Below, in pieces: positions 34,886-45,871 of a stretch of DNA of 64,000 bases; the stretch's first letter is position 1, and the number at the start of each line of letters is the position of its first letter. The notes under the pieces were generated by a model. That model saw only the letters and a list, made by a program, of their open reading frames with translations. It was not told where the DNA came from and searched no databases. The position numbers were made by a program, and so were the translations under genes. This stretch comes from Nocardioides sp. InS609-2 (GTDB lineage: Bacteria > Actinomycetota > Actinomycetes > Propionibacteriales > Nocardioidaceae): NCBI RefSeq assembly GCF_023208195.1, contig NZ_CP060034.1:2790001-2854000 (forward strand). Direction: 5' to 3'.

Positions 34886-36087
34886 TGCTGTGCCTCCTGG
34901 TCGAAAACGTCGTCCGGGTTTCGAGACGGTTGCTGCGCAACCTCCTCAACCAACGGAGGCCCCTCGATCGCCTCGCGCGTCGGCTCATGCCGGATCGCGC
35001 CGTCGTGCGTGACGCAGGCGCCGGTCACGATCTCGTCGTCGAAGTCGGGGGCGAAGACGCCGGTCTCGTCGCCACTGCTGGTCATCAGGGTGAGCAGGTT
35101 GACGACGTTCTGCGCGTAGAGCCGCGACGCCGGGCCGGGCATCTGTGACGGCACGTTGCGCCCGCCCCAGACCTGGGCGTTGCCGATGCGGACGACCTCT
35201 CCGGCGATCGAGCCCTCGACGTTGCCGCCGGTCTCGGCGGCCAGGTCGACGACGACCGAGCCGGGCTTCATCTCCTCGACCATGGCCGCGGTCACCAGCA
35301 TCGGCGCGGTGCGCCCCGGCACGGCTGCGGTGGTGATGAGCGCGTCGGCGGCCGCGATGTAGGGGGTGAGCAGCTCGCGCTGGCGGGCGGCGCGGTCCTC
35401 GGTCATCTCACGGGCGTAGCCGCCGGCCCCCTCGAGCGTCTCGAGCTCGAGGTGGATGGGCTTGGCGCCCATCGAGGCGATCTCTTCTGCCGCGGCCGCG
35501 CGGACGTCGTACGCCCGGACCACCGCGCCGAGACGCTTGGCCGTCGCGATGGCCTGGAGGCCGGCGACACCCGCACCGAGTACGACGACCTCGGCAGGCT
35601 GCACGGTGCCGGCCGCCGTCATGTTGAGAGGGAAGAAGCGCCGCAGCATTCCGGCGGCGACGATGGCGCTTCGGTAGCCCGCGACCAGGGCCTGCGACGA
35701 GAGCGCGTCCATCGACTGTGCCCGCGAGATGCGCGGAACCAGCTCCATCGCGAACGCCGTGACGCCGCAGTCGCGCAGGTCGGCGACCACGTGCTGCTCG
35801 GTGTTCACCGGCAGGAACGAGATGGTGGCCGCGCCGCGCTTGAGGCGGCGTACGGCGTCGGTGGAGAGCGGTTGCACCGACACCACCACGTCGGCGTCAG
35901 CCAGCGCGTCCTCCTCGATGACGGCGCCGGACTCGGCGTACTCGGCATCGTCGATGAGGGTGTGCTGGCCCGCGCCGGGCTCCACGGCGACGGTGTATCC
36001 GAGTCCGGTCAGCTTGCCGACCAGCTCGGGCACCATCGCGACGCGGGCCTCGCCGTCACGGGTTTCCCTGGCTACTGCGATCTTCAC
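34882..36087 (-). CDS. pntAA: NAD(P) transhydrogenase subunit alpha part 1
   Basis: 401 residues from GTG at 36087 (KIAVARETRDGEARVAMVPE); an ATG at 36108 would add seven unconserved residues. This is the NAD-binding domain I, related to alanine dehydrogenase: VVLGAGVAGLQAIATAKRLG Rossmann motif, RAQSMDALSSQALVAGYRSA and the hydride-transfer loop TPYIAAADALITTAAVPGRT. First gene of the pntAA-AB-B operon. Confidence 0.95.
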   Translation of the reverse strand: MKIAVARETRDGEARVAMVPELVGKLTGLGYTVAVEPGAGQHTLIDDAEYAESGAVIEEDALADADVVVSVQPLSTDAVRRLKRGAATISFLPVNTEQHVVADLRDCGVTAFAMELVPRISRAQSMDALSSQALVAGYRSAIVAAGMLRRFFPLNMTAAGTVQPAEVVVLGAGVAGLQAIATAKRLGAVVRAYDVRAAAAEEIASMGAKPIHLELETLEGAGGYAREMTEDRAARQRELLTPYIAAADALITTAAVPGRTAPMLVTAAMVEEMKPGSVVVDLAAETGGNVEGSIAGEVVRIGNAQVWGGRNVPSQMPGPASRLYAQNVVNLLTLMTSSGDETGVFAPDFDDEIVTGACVTHDGAIRHEPTREAIEGPPLVEEVAQQPSRNPDDVFDQEAQQ

Positions 36088-36153
36088 GCGTCGAAACCTA
36101 GGCGACATTCCGCCATGCGAACACCCGTCTCAGTGTGGTGTCGCGAAGTTCTC

Positions 36154-37251
36154 TCACTGGGTGGGCAGTGCGGCCCCGGTTTCGACGTCGAACGCGTGCA
36201 GGCGGCCCGGCTCGATGGTGAACCACACGGTCTCGCCGCGCTGGGGCACCGAACGCGGCGCGATGCGGGCCACGATGTGGTCGGCCTTGAGGTTGTCGCC
36301 GAGCAGGTTGCCGTAGAGGAACGCGTCGGAGCCGAGCTCCTCGATGACCAGCGCCTCGACCGGGAACGACCCGGGGTCGCTCTCGCTGGCCAGGATCATG
36401 GCTTCGGGCCGGAAACCGATTTGCACCTTGTCGGAGGTGAGCGCCCCGACGGTGGAGCGCGGCAGCGGCACGGTGGCGTCGCCGATCACGACATTGCCGT
36501 CAGCGACCGCGAAGGTGCCGAGGTTCATCGCGGGCGAGCCGATGAAGCCGGCAACGAAGGCGTTCTTGGGGTTGTCGTAGAGGCCGAGCGGGGTGTCCAC
36601 CTGCTGGAGGACACCGTCCTTGAGTACGGCGACGCGGTCGCCCATCGTCATCGCCTCGACCTGGTCGTGGGTGACGTAGACCGTGGTGATGTCGAGCCGG
36701 CGCTGCAGGGAGGCGATCTGGGTGCGGGTGGAGACGCGGAGCTTGGCGTCGAGGTTGGAGAGCGGCTCGTCCATCAGGAAGACGCGCGGCTGGCGCACGA
36801 TCGCGCGACCCATGGCGACGCGCTGGCGCTGGCCACCCGAGAGCGCCTTCGGCTTGCGGTCGAGGTAGGCCTCGAGGTCGAGGATCTGCGCGGCGTCCTT
36901 CACGCGCTGGTCGATGTCGGCCTTGCTGTTGCCGGCGATCTTGAGCGCGAAGCCCATGTTCTCGGCGACGCTCATGTGGGGGTAGAGCGCGTAGTTCTGG
37001 AACACCATCGCGATGTCGCGGTCCTTGGGACGCAGGTTCGTGACGTCCTTGTCGCCGATCCGGATCGTGCCGGACGTGACGTCCTCGAGCCCGGCGAGCA
37101 TCCGCAGGCTGGTGGACTTGCCACAGCCGGACGGCCCGACCAGCACCAGGAACTCGCCCTCGGCGATCTCGAGGTCGAGGGCATCGACGGCAGGGTCGGT
37201 GGACCCGGGGTAGATGCGGGTGGCCTGGTCGAACGTGACGCTCGTGGACAT
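36154..37251 (-). CDS. Carbohydrate ABC transporter ATP-binding protein (UgpC/MsiK type)
   Basis: 365 residues from ATG at 37251. ABC ATPase: Walker A VGPSGCGKSTSLRMLAGLE, signature ALSGGQRQRVAMGRAI, Walker B VFLMDEPLSNLDAKLR and H-loop YVTHDQVEAMTMGDR. A C-terminal TOBE/regulatory domain follows from about 240 (VQIGFRPEAMIL). No permease or binding protein is nearby. This fits an MsiK-like ATPase shared by several sugar importers, but the sugars cannot be named. Confidence 0.92.
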   Translation of the reverse strand: MSTSVTFDQATRIYPGSTDPAVDALDLEIAEGEFLVLVGPSGCGKSTSLRMLAGLEDVTSGTIRIGDKDVTNLRPKDRDIAMVFQNYALYPHMSVAENMGFALKIAGNSKADIDQRVKDAAQILDLEAYLDRKPKALSGGQRQRVAMGRAIVRQPRVFLMDEPLSNLDAKLRVSTRTQIASLQRRLDITTVYVTHDQVEAMTMGDRVAVLKDGVLQQVDTPLGLYDNPKNAFVAGFIGSPAMNLGTFAVADGNVVIGDATVPLPRSTVGALTSDKVQIGFRPEAMILASESDPGSFPVEALVIEELGSDAFLYGNLLGDNLKADHIVARIAPRSVPQRGETVWFTIEPGRLHAFDVETGAALPTQ

Positions 37252-37405
37252 GGGTTCCTGTTCCTTCGGGCCGCTGGCGGGGTGACGCCGGGCGACGAGG
37301 GGCGGCTGGTCGAGGCCGACCAACGAGTGAGGTTCGTCTCAGTCTGCCTGAACTCGATGCGATCGGCGACCGTGTCGCCGCCTGTCGGACCTGTCGGGCA
37401 CCGGG

Positions 37406-37801
37406 CTACCCCGCCAGGACATCGGCGAGCCCGGTGCGGGCGAGGTAGTCGCGCAGGGTGTTGCGGCTGAGGGTGAGGCAGCTGAGCTTGTCCTCGATCG
37501 ACCGCAGCTCCTCGGCGAGCTGGCCGGCCAGGGTCGCGGAGCAGTTGTCTGACCATCCGGCCGCTCCGGCCTGCATGTCGACGACGGCGGCGATCAGCTT
37601 GGTCGGCATGCCCGAGCGGACCAGGCTCCGCACGGTCTGCACCCGGTCCACGTCGCCGACGGCGTACTCGCGGTAGCCGTTGTCGGCGCGCGACGGCTGC
37701 ACGAGGCCCTGCTGTTCGTAGTAGCGCAGCATCCGGGGCGGCACCCCGGTGCGTTCGGACAGCTCGCCGATCCTTATAGCTGGTCTCCTTGACATTGACA
37801 T
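37406..37801 (-). CDS. MerR-family transcriptional regulator
   Basis: 131 residues from ATG at 37801; ATG at 37795 is an equally plausible start. The MerR winged helix (RIGELSERTGVPPRMLRYYE, then YREYAVGDVDRVQTVRSLVR) is followed by a dimerisation helix and a short effector tail with two cysteines (DNCSA, LSCLTL). It is divergent from an MFS efflux gene and a MerR-type operator overlaps its 5' end. It very likely controls both genes in response to a drug or small molecule. Confidence 0.9.
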   Translation of the reverse strand: MSMSRRPAIRIGELSERTGVPPRMLRYYEQQGLVQPSRADNGYREYAVGDVDRVQTVRSLVRSGMPTKLIAAVVDMQAGAAGWSDNCSATLAGQLAEELRSIEDKLSCLTLSRNTLRDYLARTGLADVLAG

Positions 37802-37820
37802 CAATGTCAGACTCTACCGT
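37789..37820 (+). promoter_or_regulatory. MerR-type operator/promoter of the MFS gene, likely leaderless
   Basis: A -35 element TTGACA at 37789-37794 is followed by the dyad TGACAT-CA-ATGTCA (37796-37809) and a weak -10 near 37814-37819 (CTACCG), a 19-base spacing. The long spacer carrying a dyad is the classic MerR design. The -10 ends 7 bases before the MFS ATG (37827), so transcription should start at or next to that ATG. The -10 match is poor. Confidence 0.55.
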
Positions 37821-37826
37821 CGAAGC

Positions 37827-39041
37827 ATGACCTCTTGCCAGACCCTTCCCGAACCCGTTCTCGCCACCCCCGCGTTCTCGTGGCGGCCACTGCTGCTGCT
37901 CGCGTTCGGGGCCTTCTGGACCGTCACCCTCGAGATGCTGCCGGCTGGCCTGCTGCCCGCGATGGGCGCCGACCTGGGCGTCCGGCCCTCGCGTGTCGGG
38001 CTGCTCGTCACGGTCTGGGCGCTCACCGTCGGGATTACGACGGTCCCGCTCAGCAGGGCCACCCGGCGCTGGCGCCGCCCTTCGGTCCTGGCCATGTCCC
38101 TGGTTGTGCTGGGCCTGTCGACGGTGCTGACGGCGATCGCGCCGACGTACCTGACCGTGGCTGCCACGCGCCTCATCGCCGCAGCGGGGCATGGCCTGTT
38201 CTGGTCGGTCCTCCTGGTGTACGCCGCCTCGCTGGCGCCCGAGGGGCTGGCCGGGCGCGCGATCTCGGTCGTCTTGGCCGGTCCCATCCTCGCCAGTGTC
38301 ATCGGCCTGCCACTCGGCACCTGGCTCGCCGGTCCGTTCGGCTGGCGCTGGGTGGTCGGCACGGTCGGCGCCGCGATGGTGCTGGGTGCGTTGATGCTCG
38401 TGCGGCTGCTGCCCGACGACGACGTGCCGCGCGTCGTACCGGCAGAGCGGGAGGGCCGCGACCCGACGGCGTACCTCGTGATCGGTGGCGCCCTGCTAGG
38501 GGCGTTGGCGTTGCTGGCACACTTCGCCGTCTTCACGTTCGTCGCCCCGCTCTCCACGCAAGGGTGGAACCTGTCGGCGGATTCCGTCGGCCCGTTGCTG
38601 CTCGTCTTCGGGATCGCGGGCGCGGCCGGGCTGGGGCTGAGCGGCGCCGTGCCCGACAGGTTCGGCCAGCACGCGCTGATCGCGGTGGTCGCCCTGCTGG
38701 CCGTGACGTTCGCGGTGCTTGCGTGCCTCGGCGACAGTCCCGCCGCGGTGCGTGGCCTGGTCGCCGCGTGGGGGCTCCTCCTCGGGATGCTGCCGCCGCT
38801 GCTGCAAGGTCAGGTGATCGGGGTCGCCTCGCCCGAGTTCCGCGATGCGGCTGGCGCGATCCTGGTGACGGTGTTCAATCTCGGCATCGCCGCGGGCGCG
38901 GTGGTGGGCGGCCAGGTCATCGACCTGTGGGGCCTCGACCGGTTGCTGCCGGTCGCCGCAGTGGTCAGCCTGCTGAGCGCGGTCGGGCTCGGCCTGCTGA
39001 TGCGTCAGAGGTTGACACCGACGACCGCCCCGATGCCGTAG
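37827..39041 (+). CDS. MFS efflux transporter (DHA1/Cmx type)
   Basis: 404 residues from ATG at 37827, with no ribosome site. Twelve membrane helices. The motif TVTLEMLPAGLLPAMGADLG and the motif C-like ISVVLAGPILASVIGLPLGT fit drug:H+ antiporters of the chloramphenicol/sugar-efflux (Cmx/AraJ) type. The MerR regulator next door suggests drug-inducible export; the substrate is unknown. Its 3' end overlaps the convergent VIT-like gene by 37 bases. Confidence 0.88.
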   Translation: MTSCQTLPEPVLATPAFSWRPLLLLAFGAFWTVTLEMLPAGLLPAMGADLGVRPSRVGLLVTVWALTVGITTVPLSRATRRWRRPSVLAMSLVVLGLSTVLTAIAPTYLTVAATRLIAAAGHGLFWSVLLVYAASLAPEGLAGRAISVVLAGPILASVIGLPLGTWLAGPFGWRWVVGTVGAAMVLGALMLVRLLPDDDVPRVVPAEREGRDPTAYLVIGGALLGALALLAHFAVFTFVAPLSTQGWNLSADSVGPLLLVFGIAGAAGLGLSGAVPDRFGQHALIAVVALLAVTFAVLACLGDSPAAVRGLVAAWGLLLGMLPPLLQGQVIGVASPEFRDAAGAILVTVFNLGIAAGAVVGGQVIDLWGLDRLLPVAAVVSLLSAVGLGLLMRQRLTPTTAPMP

Positions 39042-39736
39042 GTCACCGCCATCGCGAGCAGGCCGCCGGCGATGTTGCGGGCGATGGCCCGACCCGAGGG
39101 ACTGCGGCCCAGCCAGGCGCTGGCCCGGCCGGTGAGCGCGAGGGCGACGAGTACGGCGCCGACGGTCACGGCGAGCCGGGCGCCCGGCGGCGCGAGCAGG
39201 ATCGTGAGCAACGGCAACAGGGCGCCGAGGGTGAACGACAGCATCGACGCCCACGCTGCGTGCCACGGGTCGGTGAGCTCGTCGGGGTCGATGCCGAGCT
39301 CGGCCTCGGCGTGCGCACCGAGGGCGTCATGGTCCGTGAGCTGCCGCGCGACCTCGAGCGCGAGGTCGGGCTCGAGGCCCTTGCCCTCGTAGATGCCGGC
39401 GAGCTCGGCGAGCTCCTCGTCGGGCATCTCGACCAGCTCGCGGCTCTCCTTACGCAGCAGCGCCCGTTCGGAGTCGCGTTGGGTGCTGACCGAGACGTAC
39501 TCACCGGCAGCCATGCTCATCGCGCCTGCCACCAGTCCGGCGACGCCGGCCACCAGGATCTGGGTCCGATCGTCGGTCGCGCCGGACACACCGACGACGA
39601 TGCCCGCGGTCGACACGATGCCGTCGTTGGCGCCCAGCACGGCCGCGCGCAGCCAGTTGAGGCGCGATGCGTTGCTCTCGGCGTGCGGCTCATCGTCGTG
39701 CTGGCCGACCTGCACGTCCGCGGAGTCGGTGGTCAT
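39005..39736 (-). CDS. VIT1/CCC1 transporter family protein
   Basis: 243 residues from ATG at 39736. VIT/CCC1 features: LNWLRAAVLGANDGIVSTAG in the first helix and AGAMSMAAGEYVSVSTQRDS in the second, then an acidic cytosolic domain (ELVEMPDEELAELAGIYEGK) and three further membrane helices. The family moves Fe2+ or Mn2+ out of the cytosol. It overlaps the MFS gene tail by 37 bases in convergent orientation. Confidence 0.9.
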   Translation of the reverse strand: MTTDSADVQVGQHDDEPHAESNASRLNWLRAAVLGANDGIVSTAGIVVGVSGATDDRTQILVAGVAGLVAGAMSMAAGEYVSVSTQRDSERALLRKESRELVEMPDEELAELAGIYEGKGLEPDLALEVARQLTDHDALGAHAEAELGIDPDELTDPWHAAWASMLSFTLGALLPLLTILLAPPGARLAVTVGAVLVALALTGRASAWLGRSPSGRAIARNIAGGLLAMAVTYGIGAVVGVNL

Positions 39737-39822
39737 GAGTCCATCGTTCAAGGTGCCTACGGACGCCGCAAGCAAGGCAAGGCTCGGCTGTCGGTGCCGA
39801 CGTGCCGCCTAGAGTCACTCAC

Positions 39823-40725
39823 ATGCCTCGCATCCTCGTCACCGGCGCAACCGGCTTCATCGGTCGGCGGCTCGTCCCCGCGCTGGTCGAGGAGGGCCAC
39901 GAGGTGCGTGCGATGACGCGCAACGCCGCGTCGTACGACGGGAACGGCGAGGCCGTGCAGGGCGACGTGCACGACCCGGCGTCGCTCACCGAGCCGATGG
40001 CCGACGTCGAGATCGCCTACTACCTGGTGCACTCGCTCGACGACAAGGACTTCGAACAAAAGGACGCCGACGCGGCGCGTGCCTTCGGGGAAGCCGCAGC
40101 TGACGCGGGCGTGCGGCAGATCATCTACATGGGTGGCCTCGGCAATGACGATCAGGAGCTGTCGGCGCACCTCCGCTCGCGGCGCGAGGTCGAGGGACTG
40201 CTGGGCGAGGCGGGCGTGCCCGTGACCGTGCTGCGCGCGGCGATCGTCGTCGGCGACGGCGGCATCTCGTGGGAGATCACCCGGCAGCTCGTCAAGAAGC
40301 TCCCCGCCATGGTGGTGCCGAAGTGGGCGCAGACGCGCACCCAGCCGATAGCCCTCGACGACGTGATCCGCTACCTGGTCGGTGTGGCCGACCACGACGA
40401 CGCGATGGGCCGGGTCTTCGAGATCGGCGGGCCCGACCAGCTCAGCTACATCGAGATGCTGCGCATCGCCTCCGAGGTCGACACCGGTTCGGAGGTGCCG
40501 ATCATCACGGTGCCGGTGCTGACGCCCCGGCTGTCGTCGTACTGGCTGGCGCTGGTGACCGACGTCGACGCCACCACCGGTCGCAACCTGATCGACTCGA
40601 TGGGCACCGAGGTGGTCGTGTCGGAGCACTCGATCCGCGAGATCGTGCCGGGGGAGCCGCTGAGCTATGCCGAGGCAGTACGCCGCGCGCTCGAGGACTC
40701 CCGCGCGTCAGACGACGAGGGGTAG
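39823..40725 (+). CDS. NAD(P)-binding atypical SDR / NmrA-like protein
   Basis: 300 residues from ATG at 39823. The N-terminal TGATGFIGRRLVPALVEEGH is the glycine-rich dinucleotide motif of extended/atypical SDRs. YYLVHSLDDKDFEQKDADAA and IIYMGGLGNDDQELSAHLRS resemble SDR-a5/NmrA-type redox sensors and epimerase-like proteins, without the usual YxxxK catalytic pair in the expected place. Possible role as redox sensor or reductase. Its end overlaps the convergent CPBP gene by 18 bases. Confidence 0.85.
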   Translation: MPRILVTGATGFIGRRLVPALVEEGHEVRAMTRNAASYDGNGEAVQGDVHDPASLTEPMADVEIAYYLVHSLDDKDFEQKDADAARAFGEAAADAGVRQIIYMGGLGNDDQELSAHLRSRREVEGLLGEAGVPVTVLRAAIVVGDGGISWEITRQLVKKLPAMVVPKWAQTRTQPIALDDVIRYLVGVADHDDAMGRVFEIGGPDQLSYIEMLRIASEVDTGSEVPIITVPVLTPRLSSYWLALVTDVDATTGRNLIDSMGTEVVVSEHSIREIVPGEPLSYAEAVRRALEDSRASDDEG

Positions 40726-41403
40726 CACGCAGAGCATCGTGACCGACCACGCGAGGTGGGTCAGGATCGGCGCGAGGATGCCGCCGGACGCGCGGCGCTC
40801 CAGGCCGACGACAGCACCGAGCAGCAGCGCGGCGAACGTGAGCATGACGTTGCCGGTGGCGGCTGTCGTGATGGCGTAGGCGACCGCGGTCACGGCGACC
40901 ATGTGCCGCCGGATCGCGGCATAGAGCGCGCCTCGGAAGAAGAGCTCCTCGGCGATGCCGTTGAGCATCGTGATCAGCAGGAGCAGCAGCAGCGAGCCCT
41001 CGTCGGCGTACCCGGTGACGTTGCGGACCTGGTCGGCGAGCACCGGGATCTCACGCACCACGAGGGCTCCGACGACGAACACACCGGCCAGGCCGAGGCC
41101 GACGAGCACGGGCTGGACGACCGGTCGCGCCGAGTGCTCCTCGGTGCCGACACGACCGAGGTGGAGGGGACCGGAGGCGAAGGCGCCGAGAGTCCAGACC
41201 AGGGCGAGGCCGAGCGTCGCGGCATAGAACCACCCGCTGCCCTGCTCGATGCGCAGCGAAACGCCGAGCAAGGCCGCCCCCACGATGATGGTGGCCACGG
41301 CGACGATCCGCCGGCGCCGGAACGCCGTGTCGGACTGCCAGTGGTCGCGTGGGGTCACGTCCCACAGGTGACGGCGCAGATAGCTGCGCGCTTGGCTGAC
41401 CAC
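40708..41403 (-). CDS. CPBP (CAAX-like) family intramembrane protease
   Basis: 231 residues from GTG at 41403. Several membrane helices; motif 1 EELFFRG (E152, E153, R157) is intact and a late His (LTHLAW, H216) fits motif 3. The motif 2 F-xxx-H histidine appears to be missing in TTAATGNVMLTF. That may mean altered or lost proteolysis, or a different helix supplies it. The family includes Rce1-like and bacteriocin self-immunity proteases. It precedes thpR closely on the upstream side of the same strand. Confidence 0.82.
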   Translation of the reverse strand: MVSQARSYLRRHLWDVTPRDHWQSDTAFRRRRIVAVATIIVGAALLGVSLRIEQGSGWFYAATLGLALVWTLGAFASGPLHLGRVGTEEHSARPVVQPVLVGLGLAGVFVVGALVVREIPVLADQVRNVTGYADEGSLLLLLLITMLNGIAEELFFRGALYAAIRRHMVAVTAVAYAITTAATGNVMLTFAALLLGAVVGLERRASGGILAPILTHLAWSVTMLCVLPLVV

Positions 41404-41407
41404 TCCC

Positions 41408-41986
41408 TCAGCCTTGCACGGGGCCGTTTCCCAGGGTGAACGTCTCGACCACGTCGTACCTCGGGCGCTTGCGCGGACCCTCACCGAGGTACGACGCGAC
41501 GAGGGCGATCTCGTCGAGGTGCCAGGCCGGGCCCCGGTAGCCGTCGAGCACCCGGACCCACCGGGTGAGATTGTCGGGGTGGCCGAGTCGGGCGACCGTG
41601 AGGTGCGGCCGGAAGCGCTGCCCATCGACCGGGGCGCCGGCCTTGCCGGCCGCGGCCCGGGCGCCGGTGGCGAGTCGTCGCAGCTCCTCGTGGTCGTCGG
41701 CCTCGATGCCCGCGGTCAGCACGCGGCCTTGGTCGGGGTGCGGGAAGGCGCCGCCGCCGGTGACGTGCAGGGTCATCCGGCTTCTCTTCGCCGCCGCCCG
41801 GGTGAGCCGGTCGCTGAGATCGTCGAGCGAGCGGTCGGGCACGTGCGCCATGAAGGCGAGGGTGACGTGCCAGTGCTCCGGGATGGTCCAGCGGTACGCC
41901 GCCTCGCCGCGTCGTACGGACAGGAACTCGTCGAGGTCGTCGACGACCTCGACGGGCGGGACGACCGCGACGAACATGCGGGTCAT
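41408..41986 (-). CDS. thpR: RNA 2',3'-cyclic phosphodiesterase (2H family)
   Basis: 192 residues from ATG at 41986, with AGGAC upstream; ATG at 41977 is possible. The two HxT catalytic motifs of the 2H phosphoesterase fold are present: HVTLAFM and HLTVARL. ThpR opens 2',3'-cyclic phosphates on RNA; its biological substrate in bacteria is not settled. It lies 8 bases downstream of the acyl-CoA dehydrogenase gene and is probably co-transcribed. Confidence 0.9.
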   Translation of the reverse strand: MTRMFVAVVPPVEVVDDLDEFLSVRRGEAAYRWTIPEHWHVTLAFMAHVPDRSLDDLSDRLTRAAAKRSRMTLHVTGGGAFPHPDQGRVLTAGIEADDHEELRRLATGARAAAGKAGAPVDGQRFRPHLTVARLGHPDNLTRWVRVLDGYRGPAWHLDEIALVASYLGEGPRKRPRYDVVETFTLGNGPVQG

Positions 41987-41994
41987 CGCTGTCC

Positions 41995-43149
41995 TCACAG
42001 GCCCAGGTCGCGCCCGATGAGCATCTTCATGATCTCGTTGGAGCCGGCCCAGATCTTGGTGACGCGGGCGTCGCGCCAGGCGCGGGCGACACGGTACTCG
42101 TTCATGTAGCCGTAACCACCGTGCAGCTGGACGCAGTGGTCGAGCACGTCGTTCTGCACCTGCGAGGTCCACCACTTGGCCTTGGCGGCGTCCACTGGAG
42201 TCAGCTCGCCCCGGGTGTGCTTCATGATGCACTGGTCGACGAAAGACCAGGTGACCTCGACCTTCGTGACCAGCTCGGCCATCAGGAACTGGTTGGCCTG
42301 GAACGACCCGATCGCCTGGCCGAAGGCCTTGCGGTCCTTGGCGTACTGGATCGTCTCCTCCAGGATCTGCGCGGCGTGGCCGATGTTGGTGATCGCCGAG
42401 CCGAGGCGTTCCTGCGGCAGGAACTGCATCATCGAGATGAAGCCGGTGTCGAGCTCGCCGATCAGGTCGTCGTTGCTGACCCGGACGTCCTCGAAGGCCA
42501 GCTCGGCGGTGTCGGACTCGTCCTGGCCGACCTTGTCGAGCACCCGGCCGACGGAGAAGCCGTCGAGACTGGTGTCGACGCCGAACAGCGAGATGCCCTT
42601 GGCCTTCTTCTCCGGCGCGGTGCGGGCCGCGACCACGACCAGGTCGGCGCTGCCGCCGTTGGTGATGAACGTCTTGGAGCCGTTGATGACCCAGTCGTCG
42701 CCGTCGCGGACCGCAGTGGTCTTGAGGCTGGCGAGGTCGGAGCCGCCACCGGGCTCGGTCATGCCGATCGCGGTGAGCAGCTCGCCGCTGCAGAACTTCG
42801 GCAGCCAGCGCTGCTTCTGCTCGTCGGTGGTGAGGTGCACGAGGTACGGCGCCACGATGTCGGAGTGGATGCCGACACAGCTCGGCAGGGTCATGTTGAT
42901 CTTCGCGAGCTCCTCGGTGAGCACCGCGTTGAAGCGGTAGTCGCGGGCCCCTTCTTCGAGCTGGCCGCCGTACTGCTCGGGGACCTCGAGGCCGAGGAAG
43001 CCCTGCTTGCCGGCCTCGATCCAGAACTCGCGCGGCAGCCCGTGGTTGTCTGCGTGGGACTCGAGGTGGGGGACGACCTGGCGGTCGAGGAACTCCTTGA
43101 CGGAGGACCGGAAGGTCTCGTGGTCGTCGTCGTAGATGTCGCGCTTCAT
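41995..43149 (-). CDS. Acyl-CoA dehydrogenase
   Basis: 384 residues, full length. FAD-dependent alpha,beta-desaturation of acyl-CoA in fatty acid or branched-chain degradation. Signatures: AIGMTEPGGGSDLASLKTTA (FAD/substrate-binding), NGSKTFITNGGSADL, KAFGQAIGSFQANQF and the C-terminal YRVARAWRDARVTKIWAGSN followed by EIM, where the Glu is the likely catalytic base. Chain-length specificity cannot be read from the sequence. Confidence 0.95.
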   Translation of the reverse strand: MKRDIYDDDHETFRSSVKEFLDRQVVPHLESHADNHGLPREFWIEAGKQGFLGLEVPEQYGGQLEEGARDYRFNAVLTEELAKINMTLPSCVGIHSDIVAPYLVHLTTDEQKQRWLPKFCSGELLTAIGMTEPGGGSDLASLKTTAVRDGDDWVINGSKTFITNGGSADLVVVAARTAPEKKAKGISLFGVDTSLDGFSVGRVLDKVGQDESDTAELAFEDVRVSNDDLIGELDTGFISMMQFLPQERLGSAITNIGHAAQILEETIQYAKDRKAFGQAIGSFQANQFLMAELVTKVEVTWSFVDQCIMKHTRGELTPVDAAKAKWWTSQVQNDVLDHCVQLHGGYGYMNEYRVARAWRDARVTKIWAGSNEIMKMLIGRDLGL

Positions 43150-43241
43150 GGCGTCGATGTTACCGGCGGGTTCGCGAGCCCGAGTCGTCCGCCTCGGAGC
43201 GGGTCCTGACCCGGTCTCGGGCGGACGAGTCGACGAAACCG

Positions 43242-43604
43242 GTGACGGAGCAGCCCTCCGACGGCGTCATCGACCGGGCCGCCACCGGCCCGTGGAGCGT
43301 GCCGCCTGCCTGGCTGGGCACCCGTCCGTTGCCGCGCACCAGCGCGATCACCGGCGGGTCGGCGTACTCGCAGCACGCCTACGGGCTGGCGATCGACGTC
43401 AACACGTTCCAGAACCCTTATGTGAAGGACGATGTGGCGCTGCCCGAGCTGGCGTCGTCGTACCTGCGCCGCGACCGGGTGCGGCCGGGGATGCTGGTGA
43501 CGGCGGGGCCGGTGATCCGGGCCTTCGCCGCGATCGGCTGGGAGTGGGGCGGCAACTGGCGCACCCTCAAGGACCTCCAGCACTTCAGCCTGACCGACCG
43601 ATAA
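43242..43604 (+). CDS. M15 family D,D-peptidase-like protein, shortened
   Basis: 120 residues from a GTG. The zinc-site motifs of VanY-like M15 peptidases are present: SQHAYGLAIDVNTFQNPYVK (His and Asp ligands), then GWEWGGNWRTLKDLQHFSL (last His ligand). The N-terminal TGPWSVPPAWLGTRPLPRT resembles the start of longer (about 250-residue) homologues. The roughly 110-130 residues normally between these parts are missing, with an in-frame junction near LPRTSAITGGSAY. It may be inactive or a minimal enzyme. There is no signal peptide in this short form. Confidence 0.65.
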   Translation: MTEQPSDGVIDRAATGPWSVPPAWLGTRPLPRTSAITGGSAYSQHAYGLAIDVNTFQNPYVKDDVALPELASSYLRRDRVRPGMLVTAGPVIRAFAAIGWEWGGNWRTLKDLQHFSLTDR

Positions 43605-43660
43605 CTGGGTACCAACAGTTCACGGGTAGGCTTTGAACGATCCAATTCTTGAGGAGACGC

Positions 43661-45870
<2,210 letters not shown>

Positions 45871-45871
<1 letters not shown>

